From: Ferruginibacter sp.
Lineage (GTDB): Bacteria > Bacteroidota > Bacteroidia > Chitinophagales > Chitinophagaceae
Direction of reading: 5' to 3'
DNA length: 64,000 bases
Assembly (NCBI RefSeq): GCF_028288465.1
Contig: NZ_JAQBNR010000036.1
Location: forward strand, 1-64,000
Positions 43,191-52,651 of this stretch are shown one piece after another; positions within the stretch are counted from its first letter, which is position 1, and every line of letters begins with the position of its first letter. The notes under the pieces were generated by a model. That model was not told where the DNA came from and made no database searches. It saw only the letters and a program-made list of their open reading frames with translations. Both the position numbers and the translations under genes were made by a program.

Positions 43191-44398
43191 TATTGATTTT
43201 TTTTATAAAAAATTTCGATTTTCCTGTTTAATAATAATAATTGTTCATCGCTTATTTCTGGCGCTTCCTGCAACTCGCTGATCAGTTTAAAAAGCCCTTC
43301 AGTTGTTTCTTTCGGCACATCACTTTTCCTGCTAAGGCTGGTTATAAAATCGTCGGTCACATGACTGGTATTTAGAAAATATTGTTTGCGGATATGCTCC
43401 TGGAAATACATGATCATCTTTGCTGCAATATTGTGGTTATCTTTTTTTTGCAGGTACAGGCGACCGATTGTTTCAGTGAAGGCTACCGTGGTATTAACAT
43501 TGGGCGGTATTGCTTCAACTATTCGCTGGCGACGCTTTCCTCCAAATAAAATATAGAGCAGCAATAAAGATAATACAAGCCAGAATGCACCAGCCGTTGC
43601 CGGATACTGCAGCAACAACTGAAATGCATTTTTACTGTCTTTAGCAGAGGGCCGGTTTCTTTTATTATAGTAGTCGTCCCAGTAAATATGATCTGGTGTT
43701 CTGCTAACAAAGGTGAAAAGATTTTGCAGGTAAAAATAATTTTGCTTCTGCAATAAAAAATAGTTGCTAAGTGCCCTTGGCTCACAATGCAGGTAAACGC
43801 GGCCACGGCCATAGAAAATCTCAACATAATTCGCTTCGCCCCTTTCATTTGTGCCCAATACATTGGTGACTGTTGAATCGTATCGGGCAAAATGATTCGT
43901 GAAGGGATAATAAAAATAGGTATATGGCACAATGTTATAATAAGAGCCGGAATCCATTCTTACAGCAGTGTAGCGCATGTTTTCCAGGTAATCCATCTTA
44001 ACCAGCGAGTGTGCTACTTTACAACCCAGGCTATCCATTAAAGTGCTGTCAATGTTTTCACTGCTTATAAATAACGTATTGCCATTGCTTACGTAATTCA
44101 GCATAGCTTTTTGGGCGGCTTCGGACAGGTATAAATTTTTGCTTACCGAAATATAAAGGGCTGCTGTATCTGTTATGTCCTGCCAGGAAGCTTCAAAACT
44201 TTGCTTTTGTACATAAAAATTATTATGGTAAAATACCTGTTGCAACTGGTTAAAAACAATATAACCGCCAAAAGGATTTTTATCTTTTTTTGAAAATGTT
44301 TCTTTCAGATTGGGCAGCGTTTTTTTGTCGGGCGTGCAGGAGCTTACAGACCAGGTGAGTGCTGCAAAAAGGGTACAATATAAAACTGCTATTCTCAA
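43190..44398 (-). CDS. DUF4350 domain protein of the MoxR cluster
   Basis: The 402-residue protein has an N-terminal signal or lipobox (WSVSSC, Cys about 21). A DUF4350-like domain (about 35-240, KDKNPFGGYIVFNQLQQVFY) has the LFISSENIDSTLMDSLG pattern. A membrane helix (about 267-289, AFWLVLSLLLLYILFGGKRRQRI) precedes a cytosolic helical tail. It is located between the DUF4129 and MoxR genes with a 1-bp overlap on one side and 3 bp on the other, so all are co-translated. The function is unproven. Confidence 0.85.
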   Translation of the reverse strand: MRIAVLYCTLFAALTWSVSSCTPDKKTLPNLKETFSKKDKNPFGGYIVFNQLQQVFYHNNFYVQKQSFEASWQDITDTAALYISVSKNLYLSEAAQKAMLNYVSNGNTLFISSENIDSTLMDSLGCKVAHSLVKMDYLENMRYTAVRMDSGSYYNIVPYTYFYYPFTNHFARYDSTVTNVLGTNERGEANYVEIFYGRGRVYLHCEPRALSNYFLLQKQNYFYLQNLFTFVSRTPDHIYWDDYYNKRNRPSAKDSKNAFQLLLQYPATAGAFWLVLSLLLLYILFGGKRRQRIVEAIPPNVNTTVAFTETIGRLYLQKKDNHNIAAKMIMYFQEHIRKQYFLNTSHVTDDFITSLSRKSDVPKETTEGLFKLISELQEAPEISDEQLLLLNRKIEIFYKKNQ

Positions 44399-44401
44399 TA
44401 C

Positions 44402-45211
44402 TTAAAGCTGGCTGTTAAACTGTTTAAAATTATTTTGAATTCTGCCAAACAATCTTTCGTCCAGTTCAAACCCCCCATACCAGGCATATTCATATTGCAA
44501 CGTTAGTGCTGCAAATTCGTTTTTGTAAGGCTGGTTAAAAACTTCACGGATATACTGCGAATTTGTTTTAGCCGGGGCAAATGTAATGACGTTTTTAATC
44601 GCCAGTTTTTGCAGTGTTTGCAGGTAATTGCAGCGAACAGCCATCCGGTAATTTTTATCAGCTATTGCTTCATTGATTAGTTTGGAATAATCGGCCGCTG
44701 CAAAATTTTCTTCCGGCTTTTCAATAATTGCTGTGACTTTACTTGTGTAAGAATTACGCTGAAAAAAACCTTCGGTAAAAAAAAGTCTATGCAAAACAAA
44801 GCCAACAAAAAGTACCGCCAGTGTCCAGAAAAATACTTTTACAATTGGTGAAAAGAAAAATTTTTCCAGCCATGAAGTACTATGCACCGCTACTGGTTCA
44901 GATGTCTGTTGCTTTTTCTGTAAGGCCATCAATAAGCTGTCTAAGTTTTTAGCGTAGCTGAAAGAAGATGCATTTTTTAACGCTTCAGCAGAATCTGCCG
45001 CGGCAGCTAGCTGGTGATCGTACAACAGGGAATCTGAATTGGTATCGGGAACTTGACTATTTTTTGTATCAATCTTCATCGACCTCGTCACTATGGAATC
45101 TGTAGTCAATGAAGCTGAATCTCTGTAAACATATTCACTGTCCTGAGCCGCCACTTTAAAACAGCAAAAAACAATCAGCAAAAACGAGGTTAAAAATTTA
45201 CTGCACTTCAT
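44402..45211 (-). CDS. DUF4129 domain protein of the MoxR cluster
   Basis: The 269-residue protein has a signal or lipobox (LLIVFCCFKVAAQ, about 10-22), a periplasmic spacer rich in Ser, Asp and Ala, and a membrane helix (about 125-147, VFFWTLAVLFVGFVLHRLFF). Its cytosolic domain carries the DUF4129 signature ADYSKLINEAIADKNYRMAVRCNYLQTLQKLA (about 175-206). The end is ALTLQYEYAWYGGFELDERLFGRI. The gene starts 14 bp before the end of the SpoIIM-type gene. It resembles proteins next to transglutaminase/MoxR systems. Confidence 0.87.
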   Translation of the reverse strand: MKCSKFLTSFLLIVFCCFKVAAQDSEYVYRDSASLTTDSIVTRSMKIDTKNSQVPDTNSDSLLYDHQLAAAADSAEALKNASSFSYAKNLDSLLMALQKKQQTSEPVAVHSTSWLEKFFFSPIVKVFFWTLAVLFVGFVLHRLFFTEGFFQRNSYTSKVTAIIEKPEENFAAADYSKLINEAIADKNYRMAVRCNYLQTLQKLAIKNVITFAPAKTNSQYIREVFNQPYKNEFAALTLQYEYAWYGGFELDERLFGRIQNNFKQFNSQL

Positions 45212-46226
45212 GTTGGCCTAAAGTCATTTTATTAAAATCATTTTGTTGAAGTGCATTGTTCTTGTTATGCAGGCGAATAGGGTAAAGTACAAAGTACCAT
45301 AGAATAAACGACAACGACAAGAATAAAATAATGCCACTACCCCATACCGGCAAACCTATATTGTTCTCTTTGTCAAATGTATTGCTCATTAAATGTGTTA
45401 CATAACTTTCAAAAAAGGCGGCGACAATAAAAACCGGTACCAGAATGATCATAATTTTCAGGGCATCCTTTACTGCAGTTTTAAAAGAATTTTTTCTTGA
45501 ATAGGTGCCCGGAAAAAGAATGCCCTGCGCTATAATAAAACCGGCTGTAGAAGCGATCACAAACGCAAGTATTTCCAGCGTACCATGTACCCAAATCACC
45601 ATCACCGATTTTAAGCCTAGCCCTTTTGCAAAAAACATGTATTGAAAACAGCCCAGCATTAAACCATTTTGCCACATCATATACAACGTAACAACACCCG
45701 CACAGAGGCCCCCTGCCACCATCATTAAAGCAACAAAACTATTGTTCATCGCAATATAAACAAACATGGTAAAGGGGTTATCACTCTTATAAACCCCGAA
45801 AGGATCTCCTTTAGCAATATTGTCTTCAGTAGCGTCTACATAACCATCTGACAATACGCCACGGATAAATGATTCATCTTTAATAGAACCGAAAACGCCA
45901 ATCAAAACAAACAATAAAAAAATCACAAACGTAAACAGTAGTGTCCGGTGGTATTTTTTAAACAGCAATGGCAATTCAAATTTCCAGAACGTAAAAATGC
46001 GGTTATACTTTTCCTTCTTATTCTGATAAATACTTTGGTAAATGCCGGCAGCAATGCCATTGATCCAGCGGGTAAGTTTGCTGTTGGGATAAAATGTCTT
46101 TGCGTAGGAAAGATCATCCACAAGTGTAATAAAACGCTCGGCGGTTTCATCGGGGTCATCGGTTTTAGAACGCTGATAGGTATTCCATTTATCTACGTTC
46201 TTCTTTATAAACATTCCTTCACGCAT
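45198..46226 (-). CDS. Stage II sporulation protein M-like membrane protein
   Basis: The 342-residue integral membrane protein has a cytosolic N terminus (about 1-95) and about six membrane segments. These begin with TLLFTFVIFLLFVLIGVFGS (about 94-113) and include FVYIAMNNSFVALMMVAGGLCAGVVTLYMMWQNGLMLGCFQYMFF and HGTLEILAFVIASTAGFIIA. The HGTLE motif is typical of the SpoIIM/DUF95 family. No sporulation is implied. It is the first gene of the minus-strand MoxR cluster and is divergent from the RDD gene. Confidence 0.88.
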   Translation of the reverse strand: MREGMFIKKNVDKWNTYQRSKTDDPDETAERFITLVDDLSYAKTFYPNSKLTRWINGIAAGIYQSIYQNKKEKYNRIFTFWKFELPLLFKKYHRTLLFTFVIFLLFVLIGVFGSIKDESFIRGVLSDGYVDATEDNIAKGDPFGVYKSDNPFTMFVYIAMNNSFVALMMVAGGLCAGVVTLYMMWQNGLMLGCFQYMFFAKGLGLKSVMVIWVHGTLEILAFVIASTAGFIIAQGILFPGTYSRKNSFKTAVKDALKIMIILVPVFIVAAFFESYVTHLMSNTFDKENNIGLPVWGSGIILFLSLSFILWYFVLYPIRLHNKNNALQQNDFNKMTLGQHEVQ

Positions 46227-46388
46227 TTGATAAAAGTAAGAAATTATGTTATAAAAATAATTATTGTTGAAGCTGGCTGCCTCCGTATGAAAAGAGGTTA
46301 AAAACCATCCAACCGGATTCGCTGAAATATCAGAGCTGATTTTTTAGGATATTTTTTTGTATGTAAACTTAAATAGGTAATTTGTAAC

Positions 46389-47165
46389 ATGTCCGTAATA
46401 CAAATAGCTACGCCATTTAACATTGATATTGAATTTGAAATTGCTGAATTTCATAAACGCATCCTGGCCTACCTCGTTGATTTTTTTCTGCTGGTATTGT
46501 ACATGTTCAGTATGCTTTATTTACTCTTCGGCGGTTTCAGAATTGGCGAAGGTGGTATTGGTCTCGCCATGATTGTACTGGTTATTCCGACCATTTTTTA
46601 TAGCCCTGTAAGTGAAATTTTGTTAAACGGGCAAAGTGCAGGGAAAAAACTGATGAAGATAAAAGTGGTTAGCCTGGATGGCGGAGAACCAGAATTAAGT
46701 CAATACCTGCTAAGATGGTTTTTACGTTTTTACGAATGGGGATTCATCATTTTTACACTTTTTTGGTTAAACCCTTTTACAGGATTGGTTTGGCTTTTTA
46801 TCGGTGGATTAACCTCCATAGTTATAATCGGCGTTTCGCCCAAAAGTCAGCGGCTGGGCGATATTGTAGCCGGAACTGTAGTGGTAAATACCCACACGGC
46901 TCTAACGGTGGATGATACTATTTTTATGGAAATCAATCACGCAAATTACTCTGTAAAATTTCCTGAAGTAATGCGGCTGAGCGACCGGGATATCAACACA
47001 ATAAAAAATGTGCTAAGGCAGACTGCAAAAACAAATCAGTACGATATGTGTAACCGCGTTGCTATGAAGGTGCAAACGGTGCTTAAAGTGTCCACCGACA
47101 TGTACGCCAATGATTTTTTAGAAAAAATACTGGAAGATTATAACTATTTATCTACTAAAGAATAG
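46389..47165 (+). CDS. RDD family membrane protein
   Basis: The 258-residue protein has the RDD pattern (HKRILAYLVDFFLLVLYMFSMLYLLFG, about 22-48), a second hydrophobic segment (IVLVIPTIFYSPVSEILLNGQSAGKKLMKIKVV, about 61-93) and a third (about 107-140). The C-terminal 80 residues are soluble and helical. RDD proteins are of unknown function, though some are linked to ion balance. It is divergent from the SpoIIM gene across a 162-bp interval, as is common for this cluster. Confidence 0.9.
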   Translation: MSVIQIATPFNIDIEFEIAEFHKRILAYLVDFFLLVLYMFSMLYLLFGGFRIGEGGIGLAMIVLVIPTIFYSPVSEILLNGQSAGKKLMKIKVVSLDGGEPELSQYLLRWFLRFYEWGFIIFTLFWLNPFTGLVWLFIGGLTSIVIIGVSPKSQRLGDIVAGTVVVNTHTALTVDDTIFMEINHANYSVKFPEVMRLSDRDINTIKNVLRQTAKTNQYDMCNRVAMKVQTVLKVSTDMYANDFLEKILEDYNYLSTKE

Positions 47166-47252
47166 TAAGATTTCAACTGTAAAATAGCTTCTTTTTTTGC
47201 CAATAGCAGTAACTTGCCTGCAATTCATTTTTTACCTGACAACTGAAAATTT

Positions 47253-50200
47253 ATGAACCGTTTTTACAAACTGGCTGTGGCATTTTTTTTACTTACCCCC
47301 TGTAAAGAAATTGCTGCGCAGCGGCTGCAGCCGCCAGGTATTGACAAGAAAATAGTTCGTTGTTATACAACTGAAGTAATTAATGAGTTTAGAAAAAAAC
47401 ATCCCAACGCTGAAACCGATGCTCAGTTTGAACGCTGGCTAAACAAAAAAATACAGGATAGAAAAGCGCAGCGGGCACAGGTTATCAATTATACCATTCC
47501 CATCATTTTTCATATCATCAGCAAAGGCAACGCTGATGACATTAGCGCAACCGCCATCAACGAACAGCTGTTACAACTAAATAAAGATTTTGCCAATCTT
47601 TCAAACAGTCAATATGCGGCAGCCGCTACCACGGGCATTCAGTTTGTGTTGGCGAAGAACGATACATCGGGCAGTCCGCTCACGGAACCCGGGATACAAC
47701 GTGTTAACAGCTCATTGAAAGGCTGGACAGATTATGCGGTTGCGGGCTGGACAGCCGGCTATATTGATACTATTGTCAAATCCGCCACAGTATGGCCTCC
47801 TGATAAGTATTTTAATGTATGGGTTATACCAAGTATAGTTAACAGTTCATCCACTTTGCTCGGCTACTCTACTTTTCCTGTAAGCTCCGGCTTGGCTGGC
47901 ATATCCAGTAGCGAAACCAATATTACAGCGGGAGTAGTAGTGCAGACTGGAACCATTGGCAGCACTTTTTTACCTAAGGGATGCGGCGGTTATGGGCTGG
48001 GTAAAACCTTAACGCACGAAAGCGGCCACTTTTTTGGCTTGCGGCATATTTGGGGTGATGCCAACTGTGGCAATGATTTTTGTGGCGATACACCGGTGCA
48101 TTTTACCAGCAACAGTGGCGTACCAACTCACCCGAAAAGTAACAGTTGCGGCACGGCGGATGAGATGTTCGAAAATTATATGGACTACAGTGACGATATC
48201 GTTTTGAATACCTTCACCAGTAACCAGGCAGACAGGATGCAAACAGTGATGCTTAATAGTCCGAGACGGGTAACGCTCGCTACTTCGCCCGCCGGTGCTG
48301 TAACCGTTACTGCAAGCAATAAAGTGTCTTTTATAAATTGTTCAGGTGCGCAAAAAATTACAGAAACTGGTATTACTACGAATTACCCGAGATACAGGGA
48401 TGTAGACCTGACGCTAAATGTTGAAGACAAGGCAACCGGACCTGCAACAGTGACTATAACAACCAGCGGGACCGCCCTGAATAATTTTCATTACCAGCTG
48501 CTAACCCCCACCTTAACTTTTGCTTCAGGCGATAATTTTAAAGACGTTAAAATCAGGATTTTTGATAATGCAGAAATAGACGGCGATAAAACAATTGTTG
48601 TTGGATACAGCATCACAAGCGGTACCGGTGTTTCCTCCGGAAGCAGTGCGCAATCGGTTACCATTACCATCAAAGATGATGATAACCAACAATACGGCAG
48701 CAATGTAGTCGCACTGCTAAATGAAGATTTCGGTAGTTCCGGCGGAACAACTCCTGCGGGCTGGCTGGCTGGTTCATTTAAATCACCTGCGGGCTTTAAT
48801 ACCTGGAAGGTAGGATCAAATGGAGGCGCAGGCATTACTGGCCAGGCGCTGTATGTTACCAATGATAAAGTGCTGAAACCGTTGGCTTATTCACCAGATT
48901 CTACTTCAGATGCAGTCGCCATTTCTCCGCTAATCCATGCCACAGGGTACAGCAGTCCTGCTTTGTCGTTTACTTACAAAAGTAACGGCGAAGCAGATTC
49001 CAATGGCACTTACGATTATGGCCTGCTGATGTACTCTTATAACAACGCCTCCTTTTTTCCCTTAAGCGATGGGGCTGGCAACGTCTACACTTTCCAGGGA
49101 GATACGGGCGCCACAAGTTCCGGCAATATTGTATTACCAGCCGCTTTGGTAGACACCTCATTTACCATTGGCTTCAGATGGATTAATGATGACAATACGG
49201 GCAATAATCCTCCTTTTTTAGTAGATGATGTAAAAGTAACGGCTACGCCATACCCTATTGAAACTAGTGTTAGCAGCAGTTATGGTTTCAATATAAGAAG
49301 TGGCACTGCTTCCAATAATTTTAAAAGTACCAATGGCAATGCCATTGTGTTTATAAAGAACGCCAGTACAAACCTTACGGATGTTACGGCACAAATAACG
49401 CAGGCAGGCAGTGGAACAACCGGTTTGGTAACAACAGGCGGTGCTTTTGTCCGCTCGCAAAAAGTTTTCCAGGTAAGCCCGGCCGCAGCCAATACTACCA
49501 CAACTTACCAGGCCAGTTTCTATTTCACCGAAGCCGAACTGGCCGCCTGGGGTGCTGGGAAACTCAACCTGAAAATTTTGAAAGTTAAAGATGGCGTTGA
49601 TCTCACTTCTACATTAAACGCAGGTAATTCGGAATTGATAACCCCCGTTGTTTTTGAAGATGCAGCAGCTGGTTATATTACCTACACTGGTAATTTTACT
49701 GGCTTCTCCCAGTTTATGCTGGTGTCTCCTGCCACTGCATTACCGGTAACATTAAACAACTTTGTGGCCACACCAAGGCAAAAAGACATTGCTTTATCCT
49801 GGACTACCGAACTGGAAATTAATAACCTGGGATTTATGGTTGAGAGAAGTTTGGATGGGACCAATTTTAAGCAGATAGGCTGGGTAAAAGGCAATAACAC
49901 TACCTCAATTTTGTCGAAGTATGCCTATACTGATCATTATGTTCAGCCCGGTATCTTATACTATTACCGAGTACGGCAGGTGGATATGGATAACCAACAG
50001 CAGTACTCCATCATTCGAAATGCACGTATTAATCCATCCGCAGCGGTTGCTTTAACCATTAGCCCCAATCCTGCAAAAGATGTTCTCAATCTTTTTATAT
50101 CAGGAACAGGTAACGAGGCTAGTGTTGAATTGATCAATACTCTCGGTCAAAAAATAGTACAGAAAAATAAAGTCAACGCATCTTCGGGCATCTATCAATT

Positions 50201-50288
50201 GCCATTGAAAGGCATTGCCAGGGGGATTTACACCATAGTAGTTCACCTGCCTGAAGGGGTGTATACCGCAAAAGCAATCGTTGAATAA
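47253..50288 (+). CDS. Secreted M43 (pappalysin-like) metalloprotease with T9SS sorting domain
   Basis: The 1011-residue protein has a signal peptide (about 1-22, FFLLTPCKEIAAQ). The protease domain (about 60-330) has the zinc motif HESGHFFGLRH (His 255, 259 and 265, Glu 256) and the Met-turn context NYMDYSDD. Then come a Calx-beta-like segment (about 355-475, DNAEIDGDKTIVVGYSI), a carbohydrate-binding-like choice-of-anchor module (about 490-675) and a fibronectin-like stretch. A C-terminal type A sorting domain (about 930-1011, ISPNPAKDVLNLFI) ends the protein. It should be exported by type IX secretion and anchored or released. M43 proteases cut extracellular proteins. Confidence 0.93.
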   Translation: MNRFYKLAVAFFLLTPCKEIAAQRLQPPGIDKKIVRCYTTEVINEFRKKHPNAETDAQFERWLNKKIQDRKAQRAQVINYTIPIIFHIISKGNADDISATAINEQLLQLNKDFANLSNSQYAAAATTGIQFVLAKNDTSGSPLTEPGIQRVNSSLKGWTDYAVAGWTAGYIDTIVKSATVWPPDKYFNVWVIPSIVNSSSTLLGYSTFPVSSGLAGISSSETNITAGVVVQTGTIGSTFLPKGCGGYGLGKTLTHESGHFFGLRHIWGDANCGNDFCGDTPVHFTSNSGVPTHPKSNSCGTADEMFENYMDYSDDIVLNTFTSNQADRMQTVMLNSPRRVTLATSPAGAVTVTASNKVSFINCSGAQKITETGITTNYPRYRDVDLTLNVEDKATGPATVTITTSGTALNNFHYQLLTPTLTFASGDNFKDVKIRIFDNAEIDGDKTIVVGYSITSGTGVSSGSSAQSVTITIKDDDNQQYGSNVVALLNEDFGSSGGTTPAGWLAGSFKSPAGFNTWKVGSNGGAGITGQALYVTNDKVLKPLAYSPDSTSDAVAISPLIHATGYSSPALSFTYKSNGEADSNGTYDYGLLMYSYNNASFFPLSDGAGNVYTFQGDTGATSSGNIVLPAALVDTSFTIGFRWINDDNTGNNPPFLVDDVKVTATPYPIETSVSSSYGFNIRSGTASNNFKSTNGNAIVFIKNASTNLTDVTAQITQAGSGTTGLVTTGGAFVRSQKVFQVSPAAANTTTTYQASFYFTEAELAAWGAGKLNLKILKVKDGVDLTSTLNAGNSELITPVVFEDAAAGYITYTGNFTGFSQFMLVSPATALPVTLNNFVATPRQKDIALSWTTELEINNLGFMVERSLDGTNFKQIGWVKGNNTTSILSKYAYTDHYVQPGILYYYRVRQVDMDNQQQYSIIRNARINPSAAVALTISPNPAKDVLNLFISGTGNEASVELINTLGQKIVQKNKVNASSGIYQLPLKGIARGIYTIVVHLPEGVYTAKAIVE

Positions 50289-50316
50289 TTCGCAGTTTCT
50301 ACTGAATAAAAGACGT

Positions 50317-50349
50317 AAAAATTCCGGCATGTACAGTGCCGGAATTTTT
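50317..50349. terminator. Bidirectional intrinsic terminator
   Basis: A 13-bp perfect stem (AAAAATTCCGGCA at 50317-50329 with TGCCGGAATTTTT at 50337-50349) with a 7-nt loop lies between the convergent M43 protease and DUF5362-like genes. Confidence 0.93.
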
Positions 50350-50376
50350 GGTATTGTTTGTATGAGGACGATATTG

Positions 50377-50832
50377 TCAACGTCCGAGCATTGCCGCAAT
50401 AATGCCGCCTATTAAAGCCAGCAACAAAATTACAAGGTATAGAATGGTAACGATTCCTGCAAAACGGTAAAAATTTTTAAGATTTAAAAATGATATATTC
50501 AATGTTTCCTGGTCGTTCGCCTTCAGGGCAATTTGCATTTTTACACTAAATTTAAAAAGGAATAAAGACATAAAAAACGCGATAGCTGCTACAAAAAGAT
50601 AAATTAGTGTAATCATCCACCCGGCCATTACTGCCATTGGCTTACCTCCGGGCAGCGTAGACAAACTGTTAAATATATTGCCGATAATAATCGCACCAAC
50701 TGCAATCAGTACACTTAAAAAAAAACCGGTAATGGCTAAAAATTTAGTCCACATCGCCGTTTCTTTCAGGTGGCTTTGGGATATATTGTCAATCATTAAT
50801 TCGTTCTCCAGCAGGTTGTGTTCAGTATCCAT
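50377..50832 (-). CDS. Small membrane protein (DUF5362-like)
   Basis: The 151-residue protein has a cytosolic N terminus (about 1-28) and three or four hydrophobic helices: 31-50 (FLAITGFFLSVLIAVGAIIIG), 68-92 (AVMAGWMITLIYLFVAAIAFFMSLF) and 125-147 (YRFAGIVTILYLVILLLALIGGIIAAML). A short basic/Ala-rich loop lies between. The pattern LKETAMWTKFLAITGFF is typical of DUF5362 proteins. The function is unknown. It lies 100 bp downstream of proS on the same strand, separated by a hairpin. Confidence 0.75.
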   Translation of the reverse strand: MDTEHNLLENELMIDNISQSHLKETAMWTKFLAITGFFLSVLIAVGAIIIGNIFNSLSTLPGGKPMAVMAGWMITLIYLFVAAIAFFMSLFLFKFSVKMQIALKANDQETLNISFLNLKNFYRFAGIVTILYLVILLLALIGGIIAAMLGR

Positions 50833-50884
50833 AAATGGGGGTTAAAATGGCTACTAATTTAAACTTTCACAGGCAGTAAAACAA

Positions 50885-50909
50885 CAGGCACTGAAAATTT
50901 CAGTGCCTG
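50885..50909 (-). terminator. Hairpin terminator after proS
   Basis: CAGGCACTG (50885-50893) pairs with CAGTGCCTG (50901-50909) around AAAATTT. The minus strand continues with a T-rich stretch (TTGTTTTAC), as expected for proS transcripts. Confidence 0.75.
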
Positions 50910-50932
50910 CATAATAATGGCTGTTCCTTGTT

Positions 50933-52411
50933 TTAATACGCTCTCGCAAATAAAACCCGCTGGCTGCTTTTATTACCCGTTAAAATACACTTACCATCTT
51001 CCATTTTGTTATCCAGGGGAATACAGCGGATGGTAGCTTTTGTAAGTTCCTTTATCTTTTCTTCTGTTTCGGGCGTTCCATCCCAGTGCGCCGCTATAAA
51101 TCCTGTCTTGGTATCCAACAGCTGAATAAAATCATCCCAGTTATCCGCATTGGTAATGTGTTCATCCCTAAAACCTTTGGCCTTATTATAGATTGCAGAT
51201 TGAATGTCCGCTAATAATTTAATGATATTTTCAGCCAGCCCGTCAATGCTCATGCTAGCCTTTTCTTTTGTATCCCTTCTTGCAACTTCAACAACATTGC
51301 TGGCAATGTCCCTGGCCCCGATTGCAATGCGAACTGGTACGCCCTTCATTTCATATTCAGCAAATTTCCATCCAGGCCGGTTGTTGTCATTATCATCATA
51401 TTTAACTTTTATTCCGGCAGCTTTCAATTGCTGCTGCAATACTTTTACCTTATCGTCAATCAGATTTTTTTGTTCTGCTCCTTTAAAAATTGGTACAATC
51501 ACTACCTGTATAGGGGCTAATTTGGGTGGTAAAACCAGTCCCTGGTCATCGCTGTGCGCCATTACAAGGGCGCCAATCAGGCGGGTGCTTACTCCCCAGC
51601 TGGTGGCCCAAACATAATCAAGTTTGTTTTCTTTATCAGCAAATTTTACGTCAAAAGCTTTCGCAAAGTTTTGCCCTAAAAAATGAGAAGTTCCTGCCTG
51701 TAATGCCTTACCGTCCTGCATCAGGGCTTCAATACAATAAGTGTCTTCAGCACCTGCAAACCGTTCATTGGCAGATTTAATGCCTTTGATTACCGGCATC
51801 GCCATAAACTCTTCTGCAAAGGTGGCGTATACATTCAGCATCTGCACTGTTTCACCCACTGCTTCATCCCTGGTTGCGTGCGCCGTATGCCCCTCCTGCC
51901 ACAAAAATTCTGCTGTGCGTAAAAACAAACGGGTACGCATTTCCCATCTTACCACATTAGCCCACTGATTGATCAGCAATGGCAAATCGCGGTAAGATTG
52001 AATCCATCCTTTGTAAGTGTTCCAAATAATTGCTTCACTGGTTGGTCTTACCACCAGTTCCTCATCCAGCTTTGCCTCCGGATCAACAATTAGCTTTCCC
52101 TTATTATCCGGATCGGTTTTCAACCTGTAATGGGTTACAACCGCACATTCTTTAGCAAATCCTTCTGCGTTTTTTTCTTCTGCCTCAAATAAACTTTTGG
52201 GAACAAACAGCGGAAAGTAAGCATTTTCGTGGCCAGTATCCTTAAACATCTTATCCAGCTGATCCCGCATATTTTCCCATATAGCATAGCCATAGGGCTT
52301 TATCACCATACAGCCCCGGACAGCACTGTAATCCGCCAGTCCACCTTTTAATATCAAATCGTTGTACCATTGAGAATAATCCTCTTCCCTGCTTGTAATT
52401 TCTTTGCTCAT
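50933..52411 (-). CDS. proS: Prolyl-tRNA synthetase (eukaryote/archaea-like type)
   Basis: The 492-residue protein is the short ProRS type without a YbaK-like editing insert. Class II motifs are visible: [24 protein letters not shown] (about 29-52), motif 2 [27 protein letters not shown] (about 147-173) and [17 protein letters not shown]. It also has the motif-3 segment [20 protein letters not shown] (about 270-289), an anticodon-binding domain (about 300-400) and a C-terminal zinc-less domain ending VLFARAY. It charges tRNA-Pro. Confidence 0.97.
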   Translation of the reverse strand: MSKEITSREEDYSQWYNDLILKGGLADYSAVRGCMVIKPYGYAIWENMRDQLDKMFKDTGHENAYFPLFVPKSLFEAEEKNAEGFAKECAVVTHYRLKTDPDNKGKLIVDPEAKLDEELVVRPTSEAIIWNTYKGWIQSYRDLPLLINQWANVVRWEMRTRLFLRTAEFLWQEGHTAHATRDEAVGETVQMLNVYATFAEEFMAMPVIKGIKSANERFAGAEDTYCIEALMQDGKALQAGTSHFLGQNFAKAFDVKFADKENKLDYVWATSWGVSTRLIGALVMAHSDDQGLVLPPKLAPIQVVIVPIFKGAEQKNLIDDKVKVLQQQLKAAGIKVKYDDNDNNRPGWKFAEYEMKGVPVRIAIGARDIASNVVEVARRDTKEKASMSIDGLAENIIKLLADIQSAIYNKAKGFRDEHITNADNWDDFIQLLDTKTGFIAAHWDGTPETEEKIKELTKATIRCIPLDNKMEDGKCILTGNKSSQRVLFARAY

Positions 52412-52651
52412 TTATTGTAAATTATTATTTTAATCCTAAGAAAAAAGTTGAAAAAAGCCCTTCTTATCCACTGAAACAACACAACTTATATATAAATCAT
52501 AATCATTTTCTTTTAGCACATATTTAACAGCGCTATGCCACAATGTTGCATTATATTTATATTGCCATTTGAGAGGTTACTGTTTCCTTTGTTGTTAATA
52601 AACCGCACAAAAATAGTAACTTCACTTTACAATAATTTTAAACAAATTATC

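Noticed and set aside
45198..46226. Evidence for sporulation (SpoIIM homologue)
   Set aside because: The family is widespread in non-sporulating Bacteroidetes next to MoxR/RDD genes, so the name does not imply sporulation.
50933..52411. Editing-deficient or truncated proS
   Set aside because: The absence of the YbaK-like insertion is normal for the short eukaryote/archaea-like ProRS type, and all class II motifs are intact.
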